Shown here: piece by piece, positions 1 through 12,836 of the stretch
How the letters are laid out: each line of letters begins with the position of its first letter
How positions within the stretch are numbered: the stretch's first letter is position 1
NCBI RefSeq assembly: GCF_000830985.1
Contig: NZ_CP007151.1
Span: 310,001 to 374,000 of the forward strand
Direction: 5' to 3'
Origin: Marinobacter similis
GTDB taxonomy: Bacteria; Pseudomonadota; Gammaproteobacteria; Pseudomonadales; Oleiphilaceae
DNA length: 64,000 nucleotides
Notes under the pieces: model-generated
Told to the model about the DNA's origin: nothing
Database searches by the model: none
What the model saw: only the letters and a program-made list of their open reading frames with translations
Position numbers and translations under genes: made by a program

Positions 1-1077
1 GACATCTTTGCCGCTGTGCGGGCCGTGCACAAAAGGTGTCGGGGTGCCTATGGCGTCATCGCGATGATCACTGGCTATGGCATTGTCGGTTTCCGCGACC
101 CAAATGGGATTCGCCCGGCCTGCTATGGCGTTCGCGAGGACGACAACGGTAACAAGGAATACATGATTGCATCGGAAAGCGTGGCCATGAATGCAGCTGG
201 CTTTACTCTGGTTAGGGATATCGCACCGGGTGAAGCTGTGTATATTGAAACGGATGGCACCCTATACACCCAGCAGTGTGCGGAAGAGCCGCATCTGTTT
301 CCGTGCATCTTCGAGCACGTGTATTTCGCTCGACCGGACTCCATTATCGATAAGGTATCGGTTTACAAGGCGCGTCTTCGAATGGGCGAAACCCTGGCAG
401 ACAAAGTGTTGCGTGAGCGGCCCGATCACGATATTGACGTGGTGATGCCGATACCTGATACCAGCCGTACCTCCGCCATGCAGTTGGCGCACCGGTTGGG
501 AGTGAAGTTCCGAGAAGGCTTTATCAAGAACCGCTACATTGGCCGTACCTTTATCATGCCCGGCCAAAAGATGCGGAAAAAATCGGTACGCCAGAAGCTG
601 AACCCGATTGATCTTGAGTTCCGGGGCAAGAACGTGATGCTGGTTGACGATTCCATTGTTCGCGGTACAACCTGCAAGGAAATTGTTCAGATGGCCCGGG
701 ATGCTGGCGCGCGCAACGTGTATTTTGCCTCGGCCGCGCCCCCGGTGCGTTATCCGAATGTCTACGGAATTGACATGCCGTCGGCCAGCGAGTTGATTGC
801 CCATGACCGCACGGTTGAAGAGATTCGCGACCTGATTGGCGCAGACTGGCTGCTATACCAGGATCTGGACGACCTCATCACCTGCGTCAATGATGTCAAC
901 GAGGATATTGAAGGCTGGGAGTGTTCTGTCTTCACCGGGCAGTACGTGACCGGTGATGTCGACAAGGCCTACCTGGACCGTCTGGAAGATGCGCGCAACG
1001 ATGACAGCCGCTCCAAGCAACAAGGCGGAGACGCTGGCGATAATGGCATCATCGACCTGCACAATGACGAAGATTAA
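1..1077 (+). CDS. purF: Amidophosphoribosyltransferase, C-terminal part (5' end outside window)
   Basis: Catalyses the first committed step of de novo purine synthesis: PRPP plus glutamine to 5-phosphoribosylamine, in the cytoplasm. The frame is open from base 1, so the N-terminal catalytic Cys and about 150 residues lie upstream of the window. What remains covers the end of the glutaminase (Ntn hydrolase) domain, with [11 protein letters not shown] near nt 109-141, and the whole phosphoribosyltransferase domain, with the PRPP-binding loop [13 protein letters not shown] near nt 634-672. The last 25 residues are polar and acidic. metZ follows after 30 bp with its own AGGAG site, the same purF-metZ order I remember from pseudomonads. 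No frame break is visible. Confidence 0.96.
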   Translation, partial: DIFAAVRAVHKRCRGAYGVIAMITGYGIVGFRDPNGIRPACYGVREDDNGNKEYMIASESVAMNAAGFTLVRDIAPGEAVYIETDGTLYTQQCAEEPHLFPCIFEHVYFARPDSIIDKVSVYKARLRMGETLADKVLRERPDHDIDVVMPIPDTSRTSAMQLAHRLGVKFREGFIKNRYIGRTFIMPGQKMRKKSVRQKLNPIDLEFRGKNVMLVDDSIVRGTTCKEIVQMARDAGARNVYFASAAPPVRYPNVYGIDMPSASELIAHDRTVEEIRDLIGADWLLYQDLDDLITCVNDVNEDIEGWECSVFTGQYVTGDVDKAYLDRLEDARNDDSRSKQQGGDAGDNGIIDLHNDED

Positions 1078-1107
1078 CCACGCAGTGCGTGCAATCAGGA
1101 GTAGCTC

Positions 1108-2348
1108 ATGACGTTACGTCGTGAAGAGAATGTCTGGATTCCGGAATCGGATCTTGAAGGTATGTCCGTGGACACCCTGGCGGTGAGGGCAGGGCAGATT
1201 CGCACCGGTGAGCTGGAGCACAGTGATCCGATTTTCCCCACTTCAAGTTTTGTTTATGGCAGTGCCGCCCAGGCTGCAGCGCGTTTTGGTGGCGAAGAGC
1301 CCGGTAATATCTATTCCCGTTTCACCAATCCGACGGTCCAGGCTTTCGAAGGCCGGATTGCCGCGATGGAGGGCGGTGAACGTGCGGTAGCGACCGCGTC
1401 CGGTATGGCCGCCATTCTGAGCACCTGCATGGCGCTGCTAAAGGCTGGCGATCATGTCGTCTGCTCGCGAGGGGTATTCGGAACTACCAACGTGTTGTTC
1501 CAGAAATACATGGCGAAATTCGGCGTCGAGACGTCGTTCGTCAGCCTCACCAACATGGATGAATGGACACAGGCGGTGCGGGCCGAGACTCGTATGCTAT
1601 TCATCGAGACACCTTCGAATCCGCTGTGTGAAGTGGCGGATATGAAAGCACTGGCGACACTGGCTCACGACAATGATGCCCTGTTCGTGGTCGACAACTG
1701 CTTCTGTACGCCGGTCCTGCAGCGACCACTGGAGCACGGTGCCGATATCATCATCCACTCGGCGACCAAGTACCTGGACGGCCAGGGCCGCTGTGTTGGT
1801 GGCGTTGTGGTCGGGCCAAATGCCTTAATGGACGAAGTGTATGGCTTCCTCCGTTCCGCAGGGCCAACCATGAGCCCTTTAACGCCTGGGTGTTCCTGAA
1901 GGGCCTGGAAACCTTACCAATTCGTATGCGTGCTCACTGCGACAATGCGCTACAGTTGGCGCTGTGGCTGGAAGAGCAGCCTGCCGTGGAGGAAGTGTTT
2001 TATGCGGGTCTTGAGAGTCACCCGCAACACGAGTTGGCGAAACAGCAGCAATCCGGGTTCGGGGGTGTTCTCTCGTTCCGGCTGAAGGGCGATCGGACAG
2101 AAGCTTGGCAGTTTATCGATGCCACGCGCATGATTTCGATCACTGCCAATCTGGGTGACGTCAAAACCACGATCACTCATCCGGCCACCACAACTCACGG
2201 TCGTCTGTCGCCTGAAGACAAGCATGCCGCGGGGATCACCGAGAATCTGGTAAGGATCTCCGTAGGGATAGAAGCAGTCGAAGACCTGAAAACCGATCTT
2301 GCTCGCGGCTTTCAGGCACTTCAGAACCCAAGCAATGGAAACGTTTGA
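1108..2348 (+). CDS. metZ: O-succinylhomoserine sulfhydrylase (one frameshift)
   Basis: PLP enzyme of the Cys/Met metabolism family that makes homocysteine directly from O-succinylhomoserine and sulfide. The PLP lysine is K221 in [12 protein letters not shown]; the substrate-loop arginines are in [10 protein letters not shown] near residue 70. The start is ATG 1108 behind AGGAG. One base is missing at about 1875-1880: the reading needs [16 protein letters not shown], which a fourth C before TTT restores. Repaired length is 413 aa, normal for the family. It would use sulfide from the CysI encoded near 30-31.7 kb and feed homocysteine to MetH near 32.4-36.1 kb. Cystathionine gamma-synthase is the alternative, but overall wording fits MetZ better. 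Confidence 0.93.
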
Positions 2349-2354
2349 GTATTC

Positions 2355-4949
2355 ATGGCCGAATCTGCTAAAGCGAAGAAAGCACCGCAGGAGCTGACCG
2401 AAAAACAGCAACGCTTCCGCCATTTGGCGGCACCGCCCGTGAGGGTGCTGTGATTGCGTTGATTGCCCTGTGCATCTACTTCGCGATGGCACTCGTGACT
2501 TTCAGTCCCTCAGATCCTGGCTGGGCCAGTATTGGTCACGACACCAGTGTACAGAACTACGCCGGGCGCACCGGCGCATGGCTTGCAAGTCTGTTCATGG
2601 ACTTCTTTGGCCAAGTAGCCTATCTGTTCCCGGTGATGATCGCGGGCTACGCGATCATGTTGATTCGGCGCCGTAACGATTCCATGGATCTGCACTGGCC
2701 GCTGTTTATGATGCGGTTTGGCGGTTTCCTGCTTATTCTGCTTTCTGCCACCAGCCTGCTGTCCCTCTACTCGGTGTTTGGTCTCGGGGTGTCCTCCGGT
2801 GGTGTCATGGGCACCGCTGTCTCTGAGGCGATGGTGCGCTTCTTCAATTTGCCTGCCACCACGCTCCTGCTGATTGCTATTTTCCTGTTCGCCCTGACGG
2901 TTACCACCGGGCTTTCCTGGTTCTGGCTGATGGACCAGATCGGCGGGCTGACGCTCAGATTCGGCCTTGCCCTGAAAGACATGTTTAGCCCGGATCCTGA
3001 TAAAAAGAAGGCCAAGGCGGAGCCAACCAAAGCGCCGGAAAAATCGGCAGAGCCACCCCTTGTTAAAGACCGGGTTCCGGCTCCCAAAGCTGAGAAAAAG
3101 GACAGGCAGGGGCCGAGATGGTGGCATCGCATTCCCGGTTTTGGACCGGGCAAAGCGAAAGCAAAACCCACAGGCGAGACACTGAAAGAACGGAAGGAAC
3201 CGGGTCTTGAGGCTTGTCGGCCGATATCGATTCCGAGCCGGCCAGGCTTGAGAGCTTCAGTTCACGTGATGACAGTGCGCCCGCGGCAGAGCCCCAGCCA
3301 TCGCCCAAGGCTAAGCCCCCAGAGCAGGCGCAACAGCCGGCTGGGCGATCACTGAAGATCTCCCCGTTCAAGAAAAACGAACAGCCACCGGCCGAGGGGA
3401 AGACAAAAGACAAACAGGCGTCTCTATTGGAAGACGTCGAGAGTCCGATACCGCCGCTGAGCTTGCTTGATCCCCCAGAGGAGCACAAGGAGCGGGGCTA
3501 TTCCGAAGAGTCGCTGGAGCACATGTCCCGGATGCTTGAGGAAAAGCTGGCCGACTTCGGCGTGTCCGTGGAAGTGGTCGAGGTCAATCCGGGGCCGGTG
3601 ATCACCCGCTTCGAAATCAAGCCGGCGGCGGGGGTTAAGGTCAGCAAGATCTCCAACCTCGCCAAGGATCTGGCAAGATCCCTGGCCGTTCTGAGCGTTC
3701 GTGTTGTTGAGGTCATTCCCGGCAAGTCCGTTGTGGGTATCGAAATTCCCAACGAGGAACGGGAAATCGTTCGCCTGAGCGAGGTACTTGGCGCGCGGGT
3801 TTTCGAAGAGTCCGCATCGCCAATCACTATGGCGCTGGGTAACGACATTGGCGGCAACCCCATGGTCGCCAACCTGGCCAAGATGCCGCACTTGCTGGTG
3901 GCGGGTACCACAGGTTCGGGTAAGTCCGTGGGCGTTAACGCCATGCTGTTGAGCATGTTGCTCAAGGCGACACCGGATGAGGTCCGCTTCATTATGGTTG
4001 ACCCCAAGATGCTCGAACTGAGCATCTACGACGGTATTCCGCACCTGCTGGCGCCGGTGGTCACTGACATGAAAGAAGCCGCCAACGCACTGCGTTGGTG
4101 TGTGGCCGAGATGGAGCGCCGGTACAGGCTCATGGCCAACCTGGGTGTCCGGAACATTGCCGGCTACAACCGCAAGGTGAAAGACGCCCGGGACGCCGGT
4201 GAGCCTTTGCTGGACCCGCTCTGGAAGCCGGATGAATACCTGGCGAACGATGAGCAGGAGCGTCCGGAGCTGGAGACCCTGCCTTTCATTGTCGTGGTCA
4301 TCGACGAATTCGCCGACATGATGATGATCGTTGGCAAGAAAGTGGAAGAGCTGATCGCCCGGATTGCCCAAAAGGCCCGGGCCGCCGGTATTCACCTGGT
4401 TCTTGCCACCCAGCGGCCTTCGGTGGACGTGATCACCGGCTTGATTAAGGCCAACATTCCGACCCGGATGTCGTTCCAGGTTTCCTCCAAGATCGACTCC
4501 CGTACCGTACTCGATCAGGCGGCGCGGAGCAGTTGCTCGGCCATGGTGACATGCTGTACCTGCCGCCGGGCTCCGGTCTGCCAGTGCGGGTCCATGGCGC
4601 CTTTGTGGACGACGATGAAGTCCATCGTGTGGTCAGTGCCTGGAAGGCCCGGGGTGAGCCCGTCTATGTCGACGATGTCCTCAACGGCGCGGAAGGTGAA
4701 AACCTGCCCGGCGTTCCGACCCTGACAGAGGGTGGCGGAGACAGCGAGGGCGATGCCCTGTTCGATGAGGCGGTCGCCTTTGTTACCGAGGGCCGGCGGG
4801 TGTCAATTTCCTCCGTCCAGCGCAAATTCAAGATAGGGTATAACCGGGCGGCCAACCTGGTTGATGCCATGGAAGCTTCTGGCGTGGTCAGCTCAGCCGG
4901 GCATAATGGCGCCCGGGAAGTGCTGGCACCACCACCCCCAAGAGATTAG
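2355..4949 (+). CDS. ftsK: DNA translocase FtsK (three frameshifts)
   Basis: Septum-anchored dsDNA pump that clears chromosomes through the closing division site and activates XerCD at dif. Reading from ATG 2355 gives [17 protein letters not shown], then membrane segments up to about nt 2940, a charged Lys/Pro-rich linker, the alpha/beta motor with Walker A GTTGSGKS near nt 3904 and Walker [13 protein letters not shown] near nt 4288, and the winged-helix gamma domain ([21 protein letters not shown]) near nt 4800. Three single-base losses break the frame, at about 2425-2437, 3206 and 4518 ([14 protein letters not shown] is restored by one G). Repaired length is 865 aa. lolA follows after 12 bp, as in many gammaproteobacteria. 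Confidence 0.95.
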
Positions 4950-4961
4950 GAGCGGTTCGCT

Positions 4962-5621
4962 ATGCAACAGCACCCATTTTTTAAACTCATTGCCCTGGCA
5001 TTGGTCGCTCTCTTTGCGCTGTCGGCAAACGCCGCTGATGATTCGGCCAATTCTCGGGATGCCGCCGAAAAACTGGCCTCGGCGCTCAAGAGTTACGAGT
5101 CGTACCAGGCCAGCTTTATCCAGATTGTGGTTAATGAGAACGGCAATCGGGTACAGGAAACCCGCGGTGCCCTGAAGGCAAAACGCCCTGGATTGTTCTA
5201 CTGGGAGACCAGTGCGCCCCTGTCCCAGTTTATTGTCAGCAATGGTGAGACCGTTGAAGTCTATGACCCGGACCTTGAACAGGTAACCGTCCACAAGCTG
5301 GATGAGCGGGTGCAAACCACTCCGGCACTGCTGCTCAGTGGTGAGGTCGGCAATCTGGATGAAACCTACAAGGTGTCCCTGAAGGCGATTGGCGACAACA
5401 CCCGGGAATACACATTAGAGCCCCGGAACCCGGATTCCCTGTTTGTGTCCCTTCGCCTGACCTTCTTCAAGGGCGAACTGCAGGAAATGCGCATGCAGGA
5501 TTCCCTGGCCCAGCTCAGCATCCTGAGCTTCGACGATATTCGATTGAACCAGAGCGTGGACGATAGCGCCTTTTCCCTGGACTACCCGGAAGGCGTGGAC
5601 ATCATCCGGGACGGGGCCTGA
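4962..5621 (+). CDS. lolA: Outer-membrane lipoprotein carrier protein LolA
   Basis: Periplasmic chaperone that takes mature lipoproteins from the LolCDE transporter to LolB at the outer membrane. It opens with a Sec signal peptide (about residues 1-24, hydrophobic core LIALALVALFALSANA). The mature part shows the LolA/LolB fold pattern, including YQASFIQIV, GALKAKRPGLFYWET and TPALLLSGEVGNLDETYKV. 219 aa is normal including the signal. ATG 4962 follows AGGAG. Its stop overlaps the rarA start (TGATG at 5619-5623), so the two are translationally linked; ftsK-lolA-rarA is a common conserved order. Confidence 0.95.
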   Translation: MQQHPFFKLIALALVALFALSANAADDSANSRDAAEKLASALKSYESYQASFIQIVVNENGNRVQETRGALKAKRPGLFYWETSAPLSQFIVSNGETVEVYDPDLEQVTVHKLDERVQTTPALLLSGEVGNLDETYKVSLKAIGDNTREYTLEPRNPDSLFVSLRLTFFKGELQEMRMQDSLAQLSILSFDDIRLNQSVDDSAFSLDYPEGVDIIRDGA

Positions 5622-6957
5622 TGCAGGACAGCCTGTTCGAAGAACAGACCGGATTCCGACCCCTCGCGGCGCGCATGCGCCCAGCCTCCCTGGATGAATA
5701 CGTCGGCCAGTTGCACCTGGTGGGCCCTGGCAAGCCGTTACGTCGCGCGGTAGAGCAGGGTCAGCTGCACTCCATGATTCTCTGGGGGCCGCCGGGGGTA
5801 GGTAAAACCACGTTCGCCCAGTTACTCGCGAACCTCAGTGACCTCAGTTTTGAAACCATCTCGGCAGTGCTTAGCGGGGTCAAAGAGATCCGTGCCGTTG
5901 TCGACCGGGCCCGTCACCGTAAGAGCTCGGAGGGCCGGGATACGCTGCTCTTCGTGGACGAAGTCCATCGCTTTAACAAGAGTCAGCAGGATGCCTTTCT
6001 GCCGCATATCGAAGATGGCACCTTCATCTTTGTCGGCGCCACCACCGAGAATCCATCGTTTGAACTGAACAGCGCGCTGTTATCCCGAACCCGAGTCTAT
6101 GTACTTAAAAATCTTGAGGACGACGATATCCTCCGATTGCTCGAGCGCGCCCTGGAATCAGACAGCGGCTTTGCCGGGCGCCTGGCGGTGCCTCAAGAGG
6201 TGTTGGAGATGATGGCTGCGGCTGCCGGCGGCGATGCCCGCCGGGCGCTGAATATCCTTGAGGTCGCGGCGGACCTGGCGGAACCGGATGCCCAGGGCCG
6301 CGACACCGTCTCCGAGGCCCAGCTTGAGCAGGTTATGCAAACCAGCCTGCGCCGTTTCGATAAGGGTGGGGATGTCTTCTACGATCAGATCTCTGCGCTG
6401 CACAAATCGGTGCGCGGCTCGGACCCGGACGGAGCACTGTACTGGCTGTGTCGGATGCTTGATGGCGGCTGCGATCCGTTGTACGCAGCAAGACGGCTGG
6501 TACGGATTGCCAGTGAGGACATCGGAAACGCCGATCCAAGGGCTCTACAGCTAAGTATGGATGCCTGGGACGCCCAGGAGCGTCTGGGCTCGCCTGAGGC
6601 GAGCTAGCCCTTGCCCAGGCGGTTACCTATCTGGCTATGTGTCCCAAGAGCAACGCGGTTTACAACGCCTTTAACCGCTGTATGGCGGATATTCGTCAGG
6701 ACCCGGATTACGAAGTGCCTGTGCACCTTCGTAACGCACCCACAAAACTTCTGAAGTCCATGGGGCACGGCGAATCCTATCGCTACGCCCATGACGAGCC
6801 GGAGGCCTTTGCTGCCGGCGAATCCTATCTGCCCGAAGCGATTCATCAGCGTCGGTACTACCAGCCGGTTAATCGGGGGCTCGAAATCAAACTGGCGGAA
6901 AAGCGCGAGCGCCTGAACCAGCGCAATGCCGAAAGTACCCGAAAGCGCTACTCCTGA
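5621..6957 (+). CDS. rarA: Replication-associated recombination protein A (AAA+), one frameshift
   Basis: MgsA/WRNIP1-family clamp-loader-like ATPase that acts at stalled replication forks. Walker A GPPGVGKT is residues 56-63; Walker [20 protein letters not shown] lies near nt 5946; sensor 1 [12 protein letters not shown] near nt 6039; the tetramerisation C-terminus includes [13 protein letters not shown] and [18 protein letters not shown]. One G is missing at about nt 6598 ([16 protein letters not shown] is expected), which splits the frame at the premature TAG 6605. Repaired length is 445 aa, as in the family. It starts inside the lolA stop codon, consistent with an operon. Confidence 0.94.
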
Positions 6958-6993
6958 GCCTGGCGGCAAGGTAGCCACGAGCCTCAGTGCAGG

Positions 6994-9172
<2,179 letters not shown>

Positions 9173-9213
9173 GTCGCGGGTTGAGGGTTGGATCAGTACC
9201 GTCAGCCATGAAC

Positions 9214-9246
9214 AAAAAAGGGGAGCCAATTGGCTCCCCTTTTTTT
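9214..9246. terminator. Bidirectional rho-independent terminator
   Basis: A perfect 20-nt palindrome (GGGGAGCCAATTGGCTCCCC, 9220-9239) is flanked by A6 on the left and T7 on the right, so it works on both strands. It sits between the convergent genes cobA (+) and DAHP synthase (-). Confidence 0.93.
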
Positions 9247-9263
9247 ATGTTGCGAATGTCCGG

Positions 9264-10340
9264 TTAGCCAATCTTGCGACCAGGCAGGACATCTTTCAGC
9301 TTGTCCCGCATTTCCCGGATGGCCTTCTCGGTGGTCGGCCAGTCGATGCAGGCGTCGGTTACCGATACGCCGTATTTGAGGTCGTCCAGATTGTCAGGAA
9401 TGGACTGGTTGCCCCAGTTGATGTTGCTTTCAACCATCAGGCTCTGTATGGAACTGTTGCCTTCCAGAATCTGGTGGGTGACGTCCTGCATTACCAACGG
9501 TTGCAGGCCAGGGTCCTTATTGGAGTTGGCGTGGCTGCAGTCGACCATGATCGATTTACGCAGCTTCGCTTTTTCCAGGGCCTGTTCGCACAGCGCAACG
9601 CTGACAGAATCGTAGTTGGGCTTACCGCCACCGCCACGGAGAACCGCATGACCAAAGTTGTTGCCCTTGGTGCGGATAATGGCCGCCTTGCCCTGTTGAT
9701 CAATGCCAAGGAAGTTGTGCGGGTGCGATACCGATTTCATGGCGTTTACAACGACATCCAGGCTGCCGTCGGTGCCGTTCTTGAAACCGATAGCCATAGA
9801 AAGCCCGCTGCTCATCTCGCGGTGGGTCTGGGATTCGGTGGTCCGGGCGCCAATGGCCGACCAGGCGATGGTGTCCTGGAGATACTGCGGCGAAATCGGA
9901 TCCAGCGCTTCAGTCGCGGCCGGCAGGCCCATCTCGTTGATGTCCAGCAACAGGCGGCGGCCGATATGGAGCCCCTGTTCAATGTCGAAGGTGTCATTCA
10001 GGTGCGGGTCGTTGATCAGACCCTTCCAGCCGACGGTTGTCCGCGGCTTCTCAAAATAGACGCGCATCACGATCAGAAGGGTGTCATTGACTTCGTCCGC
10101 CAGTTTTTTCAGGCGCTGGGCGTAGTCACGCGCGGCTTCAACATCGTGGATGGAGCAGGGGCCAATGACCACGAACAGACGATGGTCTTTGCCATCCATG
10201 ATGTCATAGATGGCTTGGCGGCCCTTGGCCACGGTTTCGGCGGCGGCGTCGGAGAGCGGCATCTCCTGCTTGAGTGCTTCAGGAGTGATAAGTGGTTCCT
10301 GGCTGGCCACGTTCAGGTTCTCTAGTTTTTTGCCCGACAT
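9264..10340 (-). CDS. 3-deoxy-7-phosphoheptulonate (DAHP) synthase, class I
   Basis: First enzyme of the shikimate pathway: erythrose 4-phosphate plus phosphoenolpyruvate to DAHP. Class I (AroF/G/H) motifs are VVIGPCSIHD, MRVYFEKPRTTVGWKGLIND, AWSAIGARTTESQTHREMSSG, AAIIRTKGNNFGHAVLRGG and VDCSHANSNKD. The open frame runs back to 10595, but ATG 10340 (MSGKKLENLN) gives 358 aa, the usual AroF/G/H size, so I chose it; the extra 85 residues upstream look non-homologous. ATG 10379 is an alternative. I cannot assign which feedback isozyme it is. It is convergent with cobA and divergent from the DUF1631 gene. Confidence 0.93.
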   Translation of the reverse strand: MSGKKLENLNVASQEPLITPEALKQEMPLSDAAAETVAKGRQAIYDIMDGKDHRLFVVIGPCSIHDVEAARDYAQRLKKLADEVNDTLLIVMRVYFEKPRTTVGWKGLINDPHLNDTFDIEQGLHIGRRLLLDINEMGLPAATEALDPISPQYLQDTIAWSAIGARTTESQTHREMSSGLSMAIGFKNGTDGSLDVVVNAMKSVSHPHNFLGIDQQGKAAIIRTKGNNFGHAVLRGGGGKPNYDSVSVALCEQALEKAKLRKSIMVDCSHANSNKDPGLQPLVMQDVTHQILEGNSSIQSLMVESNINWGNQSIPDNLDDLKYGVSVTDACIDWPTTEKAIREMRDKLKDVLPGRKIG

Positions 10341-10512
10341 TTTGTTCTTTATCCCCGATTCTGATCGTTGCATCTTCATTGGACGAACAAATGCCAACGA
10401 AGTTGCAGATTGGTGCCAAAGCCCCGGGAATCCAGTGTGAATAACCCCGGGGAGGTGGTTATACTGCGTTATTTGGTAGGCCTTTTCAACGCTTCTTACG
10501 AATGGGGAACGG

Positions 10513-12335
10513 ATGTCACAGAACCGGCAAAAACCGCAGGGTAGTGCGAGTCGCAAGGCGGTTTCCGGACAAATTGGAGACGTGCTCTCCGGCATTCGTG
10601 TCCCGGACCTGCCTTACCCGGCCGGTAAGCTCGCGCCGGAATCCGTCAGCGATTGGCGCCCACTGCTCTCATCATGCTGGGCTGAGCAGCGCGATGAGCG
10701 CGTTACTCATGTTATCCGCTCCGTTCATCTCGACTGGTCGTCCATGCAGATTAACGCCGCCTATGTTGCTGATCGCATCATGGACGTGTTCCTGAAAACC
10801 AGTGGTCTGCATCCTGAACTTGCTCGTCGCGTTGCCCGATTGCGCTTCTATCTGGCCTGGCGGATGAATCTTGAAGGGGCTGATGCCTTTAGTGACACAC
10901 TCACCGACTGGCTCGACAGCCTGCAGGAGTGGCGGGGCTGGAGTGATTCCGGCGGGCGCTCAAGTCGCGTGCTGCTTGATCAGATCGATGCCCTGGTCAT
11001 CGCCGTTTCCAGCAGTTTCGAGTCGGGCGAGGCCGCACCTGTCGAGGAGTTCTGCCGACAGTGGCAGCAGGATGCCGAGAAGCGGAATGCCCAAACTGGC
11101 AAATTAAGGCAGCGGCTACTGGAGACCGAACAGGGGGCCGCCCGTCAGCGCCGGGCAGACCAGACTGCCCGGGCCTTGATCGGACGAGCTCTGCAAGGGC
11201 GCACGCTGCCACCGGCAATCACAACGTTTATTCTGGATTATTGGTACCGGCTGCTGAAACAGGCGATCTGGGCATCGGGAGTTGAAGGCGAGGCTGCCGC
11301 CATGGTTCAAAGCTGCTTGAGTGGCTGGTCTGGGTCGGCGATCCGTCGCTGTCTGACAAGGACCGTAATCGGCTGTACACCGTTGGTGAGCAAATTGGCG
11401 ATCGACTGATGGATGTCTGGAGCCGAACCTTCGATCAGGCCCTTGAGTCAGAGGCGGTGGCAGGCATCGAGAACGTCATGGTTTCCAGGCTTCGGGGAGA
11501 AATACCGGAGCTGGCAGAGGCGCTGCCCAAGCCTCAGGCTTTTCCCTGGGACAGTAGTTGGCTGGGATTTTCCGGGTGTCAGCCCGGCTGCGCCGAGGGC
11601 CTTGAAGGAGGCTGGTTTGTTGAAGGCGAAGGTCGCCGGGAGCAGCGACGCTTCTTCTTCGCGCTGCTGGAAGATACCGCTGAAATCCTCTGGACCAATG
11701 GCGCCGGCGTGAAACTGGGTTTGCAACCCTGGTTAGAATTTGAAACCGCCCGTACCCAAAGTGACCTGCGACCGTTACCGACGTTGACTCCCTTTGGTGA
11801 AGTATTGACCGACACGGTGACCGTGCTGGCGAAGGTGTGCGCGAAACAACGCAAGCAACGCGAACAGGCAGCCCGAGACGCAAGGGCGCGTGCTGAAGCA
11901 CTCAAGCGCGAGCGGGAAGCCGCTGAACAGGCACGGATGGTTCAAGAGGCGGCCAGAGAGGCGGAGTTGCAGCACCAGCGTGAGTTGGCGGAGCAGCAGC
12001 GGCTTGAGGACGAGCGTGCCGAACAGGAGCGCCTGGAGCGTGAGCAGACACTATTGGCTCAGGCCCAGGTGGACGGGATCAAATTGGGAGGGTGGATCGT
12101 CGTCACTCCGGATAATGACGACGAGGACCCGATTCGGCTGAAACTGGCGGTACGAATCAATGCGTCGCGAAAACTCGTTTTTGTCGATCGGCTTGGCTTG
12201 AATCGCCGGGAGTATATCGACAATCAACTGGTTGAAGGCATCGTATCTGGCCAAATCCGGGTGTTGGGAAGTGCCGCAGAATTTGATGACACGCTGAGTC
12301 GTGTGGTGGGTCGAATCCGGGTCGGCCGAAACTGA
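10513..12335 (+). CDS. DUF1631 family protein (one frameshift)
   Basis: No function is established for this family. ATG 10513 follows GGGGAACGG. The protein has an N-terminal helical region, a segment typical of DUF1631 (LPPAITTFILDYWYRLLKQA near nt 11209), a long Glu/Arg/Gln-rich coiled coil (about nt 11830-12060), and a C-terminal small beta domain (LKLAVRINASRKLVFVDRLG near nt 12139) resembling the PilZ-like tail of the family. One A is missing near nt 11310 (MVQKLLEWLVWVGDPSLSDK expected), shifting the frame. Repaired length is 607 aa, shorter than the roughly 750 aa I remember for pseudomonad members. The PilZ gene 28 bp downstream makes a c-di-GMP or surface-related role conceivable, but that is inference. 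Confidence 0.78.
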
Positions 12336-12363
12336 GCGTTTGAAACAGGAAGGTATAACAATA

Positions 12364-12777
12364 ATGACTGACGCAGACTACGAATTTGGTAATGCACAGC
12401 AGGGCAGGCAGGTGCCGGACAATCGGGCGGACTACCGCCTTACCGCCACTGCCCGCGCCACATTAGAGCTTGAATCCACTATGCCCGGTCCGACTAAAGG
12501 TGAGGACGACGGCGGGCGCCAGTTGGCATGCCGGATCCGCGATATTTCGGCTCGGGGAATGTCGTTGTTCTCAAGAGAGCCGGTTTCACTCGGTGCGCTT
12601 TTACCCGCTTGGGTCACGCTGGGTGAGCCAGACCAGGAGTTCCCCCTGATGCTGGAAGTGGTGTGGTGTCGACCCTGCGACTCCGAGTTTCTGGTTGGCG
12701 CCCAGATCCTGCAATCCGACGAAACCGCCTACGTCGAGTGGGTAGAGGCCGTGGCGATAGCGATGGCGGCCGAATAG
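12364..12777 (+). CDS. PilZ domain protein
   Basis: Small probable cyclic-di-GMP receptor. The PilZ signature is visible as RADYR followed by DISARGM (about residues 21-63), the arginines and D/NxSxxG that bind c-di-GMP in the family. ATG 12364 has AGGAAGG eight bases upstream and gives 137 aa; the open frame extends to 12301, but that start would overlap the previous gene. It appears to be in an operon with the DUF1631 gene. A bidirectional terminator follows. The output it controls cannot be read from the sequence. Confidence 0.82.
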   Translation: MTDADYEFGNAQQGRQVPDNRADYRLTATARATLELESTMPGPTKGEDDGGRQLACRIRDISARGMSLFSREPVSLGALLPAWVTLGEPDQEFPLMLEVVWCRPCDSEFLVGAQILQSDETAYVEWVEAVAIAMAAE

Positions 12778-12784
12778 CAGCAAC

Positions 12785-12813
12785 AAAAAAGCCGGCACGG
12801 AGCCGGCTTTTTT
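12785..12813. terminator. Bidirectional rho-independent terminator
   Basis: A6-GCCGGC-ACGGA-GCCGGC-T6, with A and T tracts on either side, between the convergent PilZ gene (+) and fabI (-). Confidence 0.9.
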
Positions 12814-12836
12814 GTGAGCGTCGATGTAATCTGATG

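Noticed and set aside
3424..4395. 323-codon open frame on the minus strand opposite ftsK
   Set aside because: Antisense shadow of the FtsK motor domain.
2425..4520. Programmed ribosomal frameshifting in ftsK
   Set aside because: Three separate breaks, no slippery heptamer plus pseudoknot, and the same deletion pattern in 18 other genes point to sequence error.
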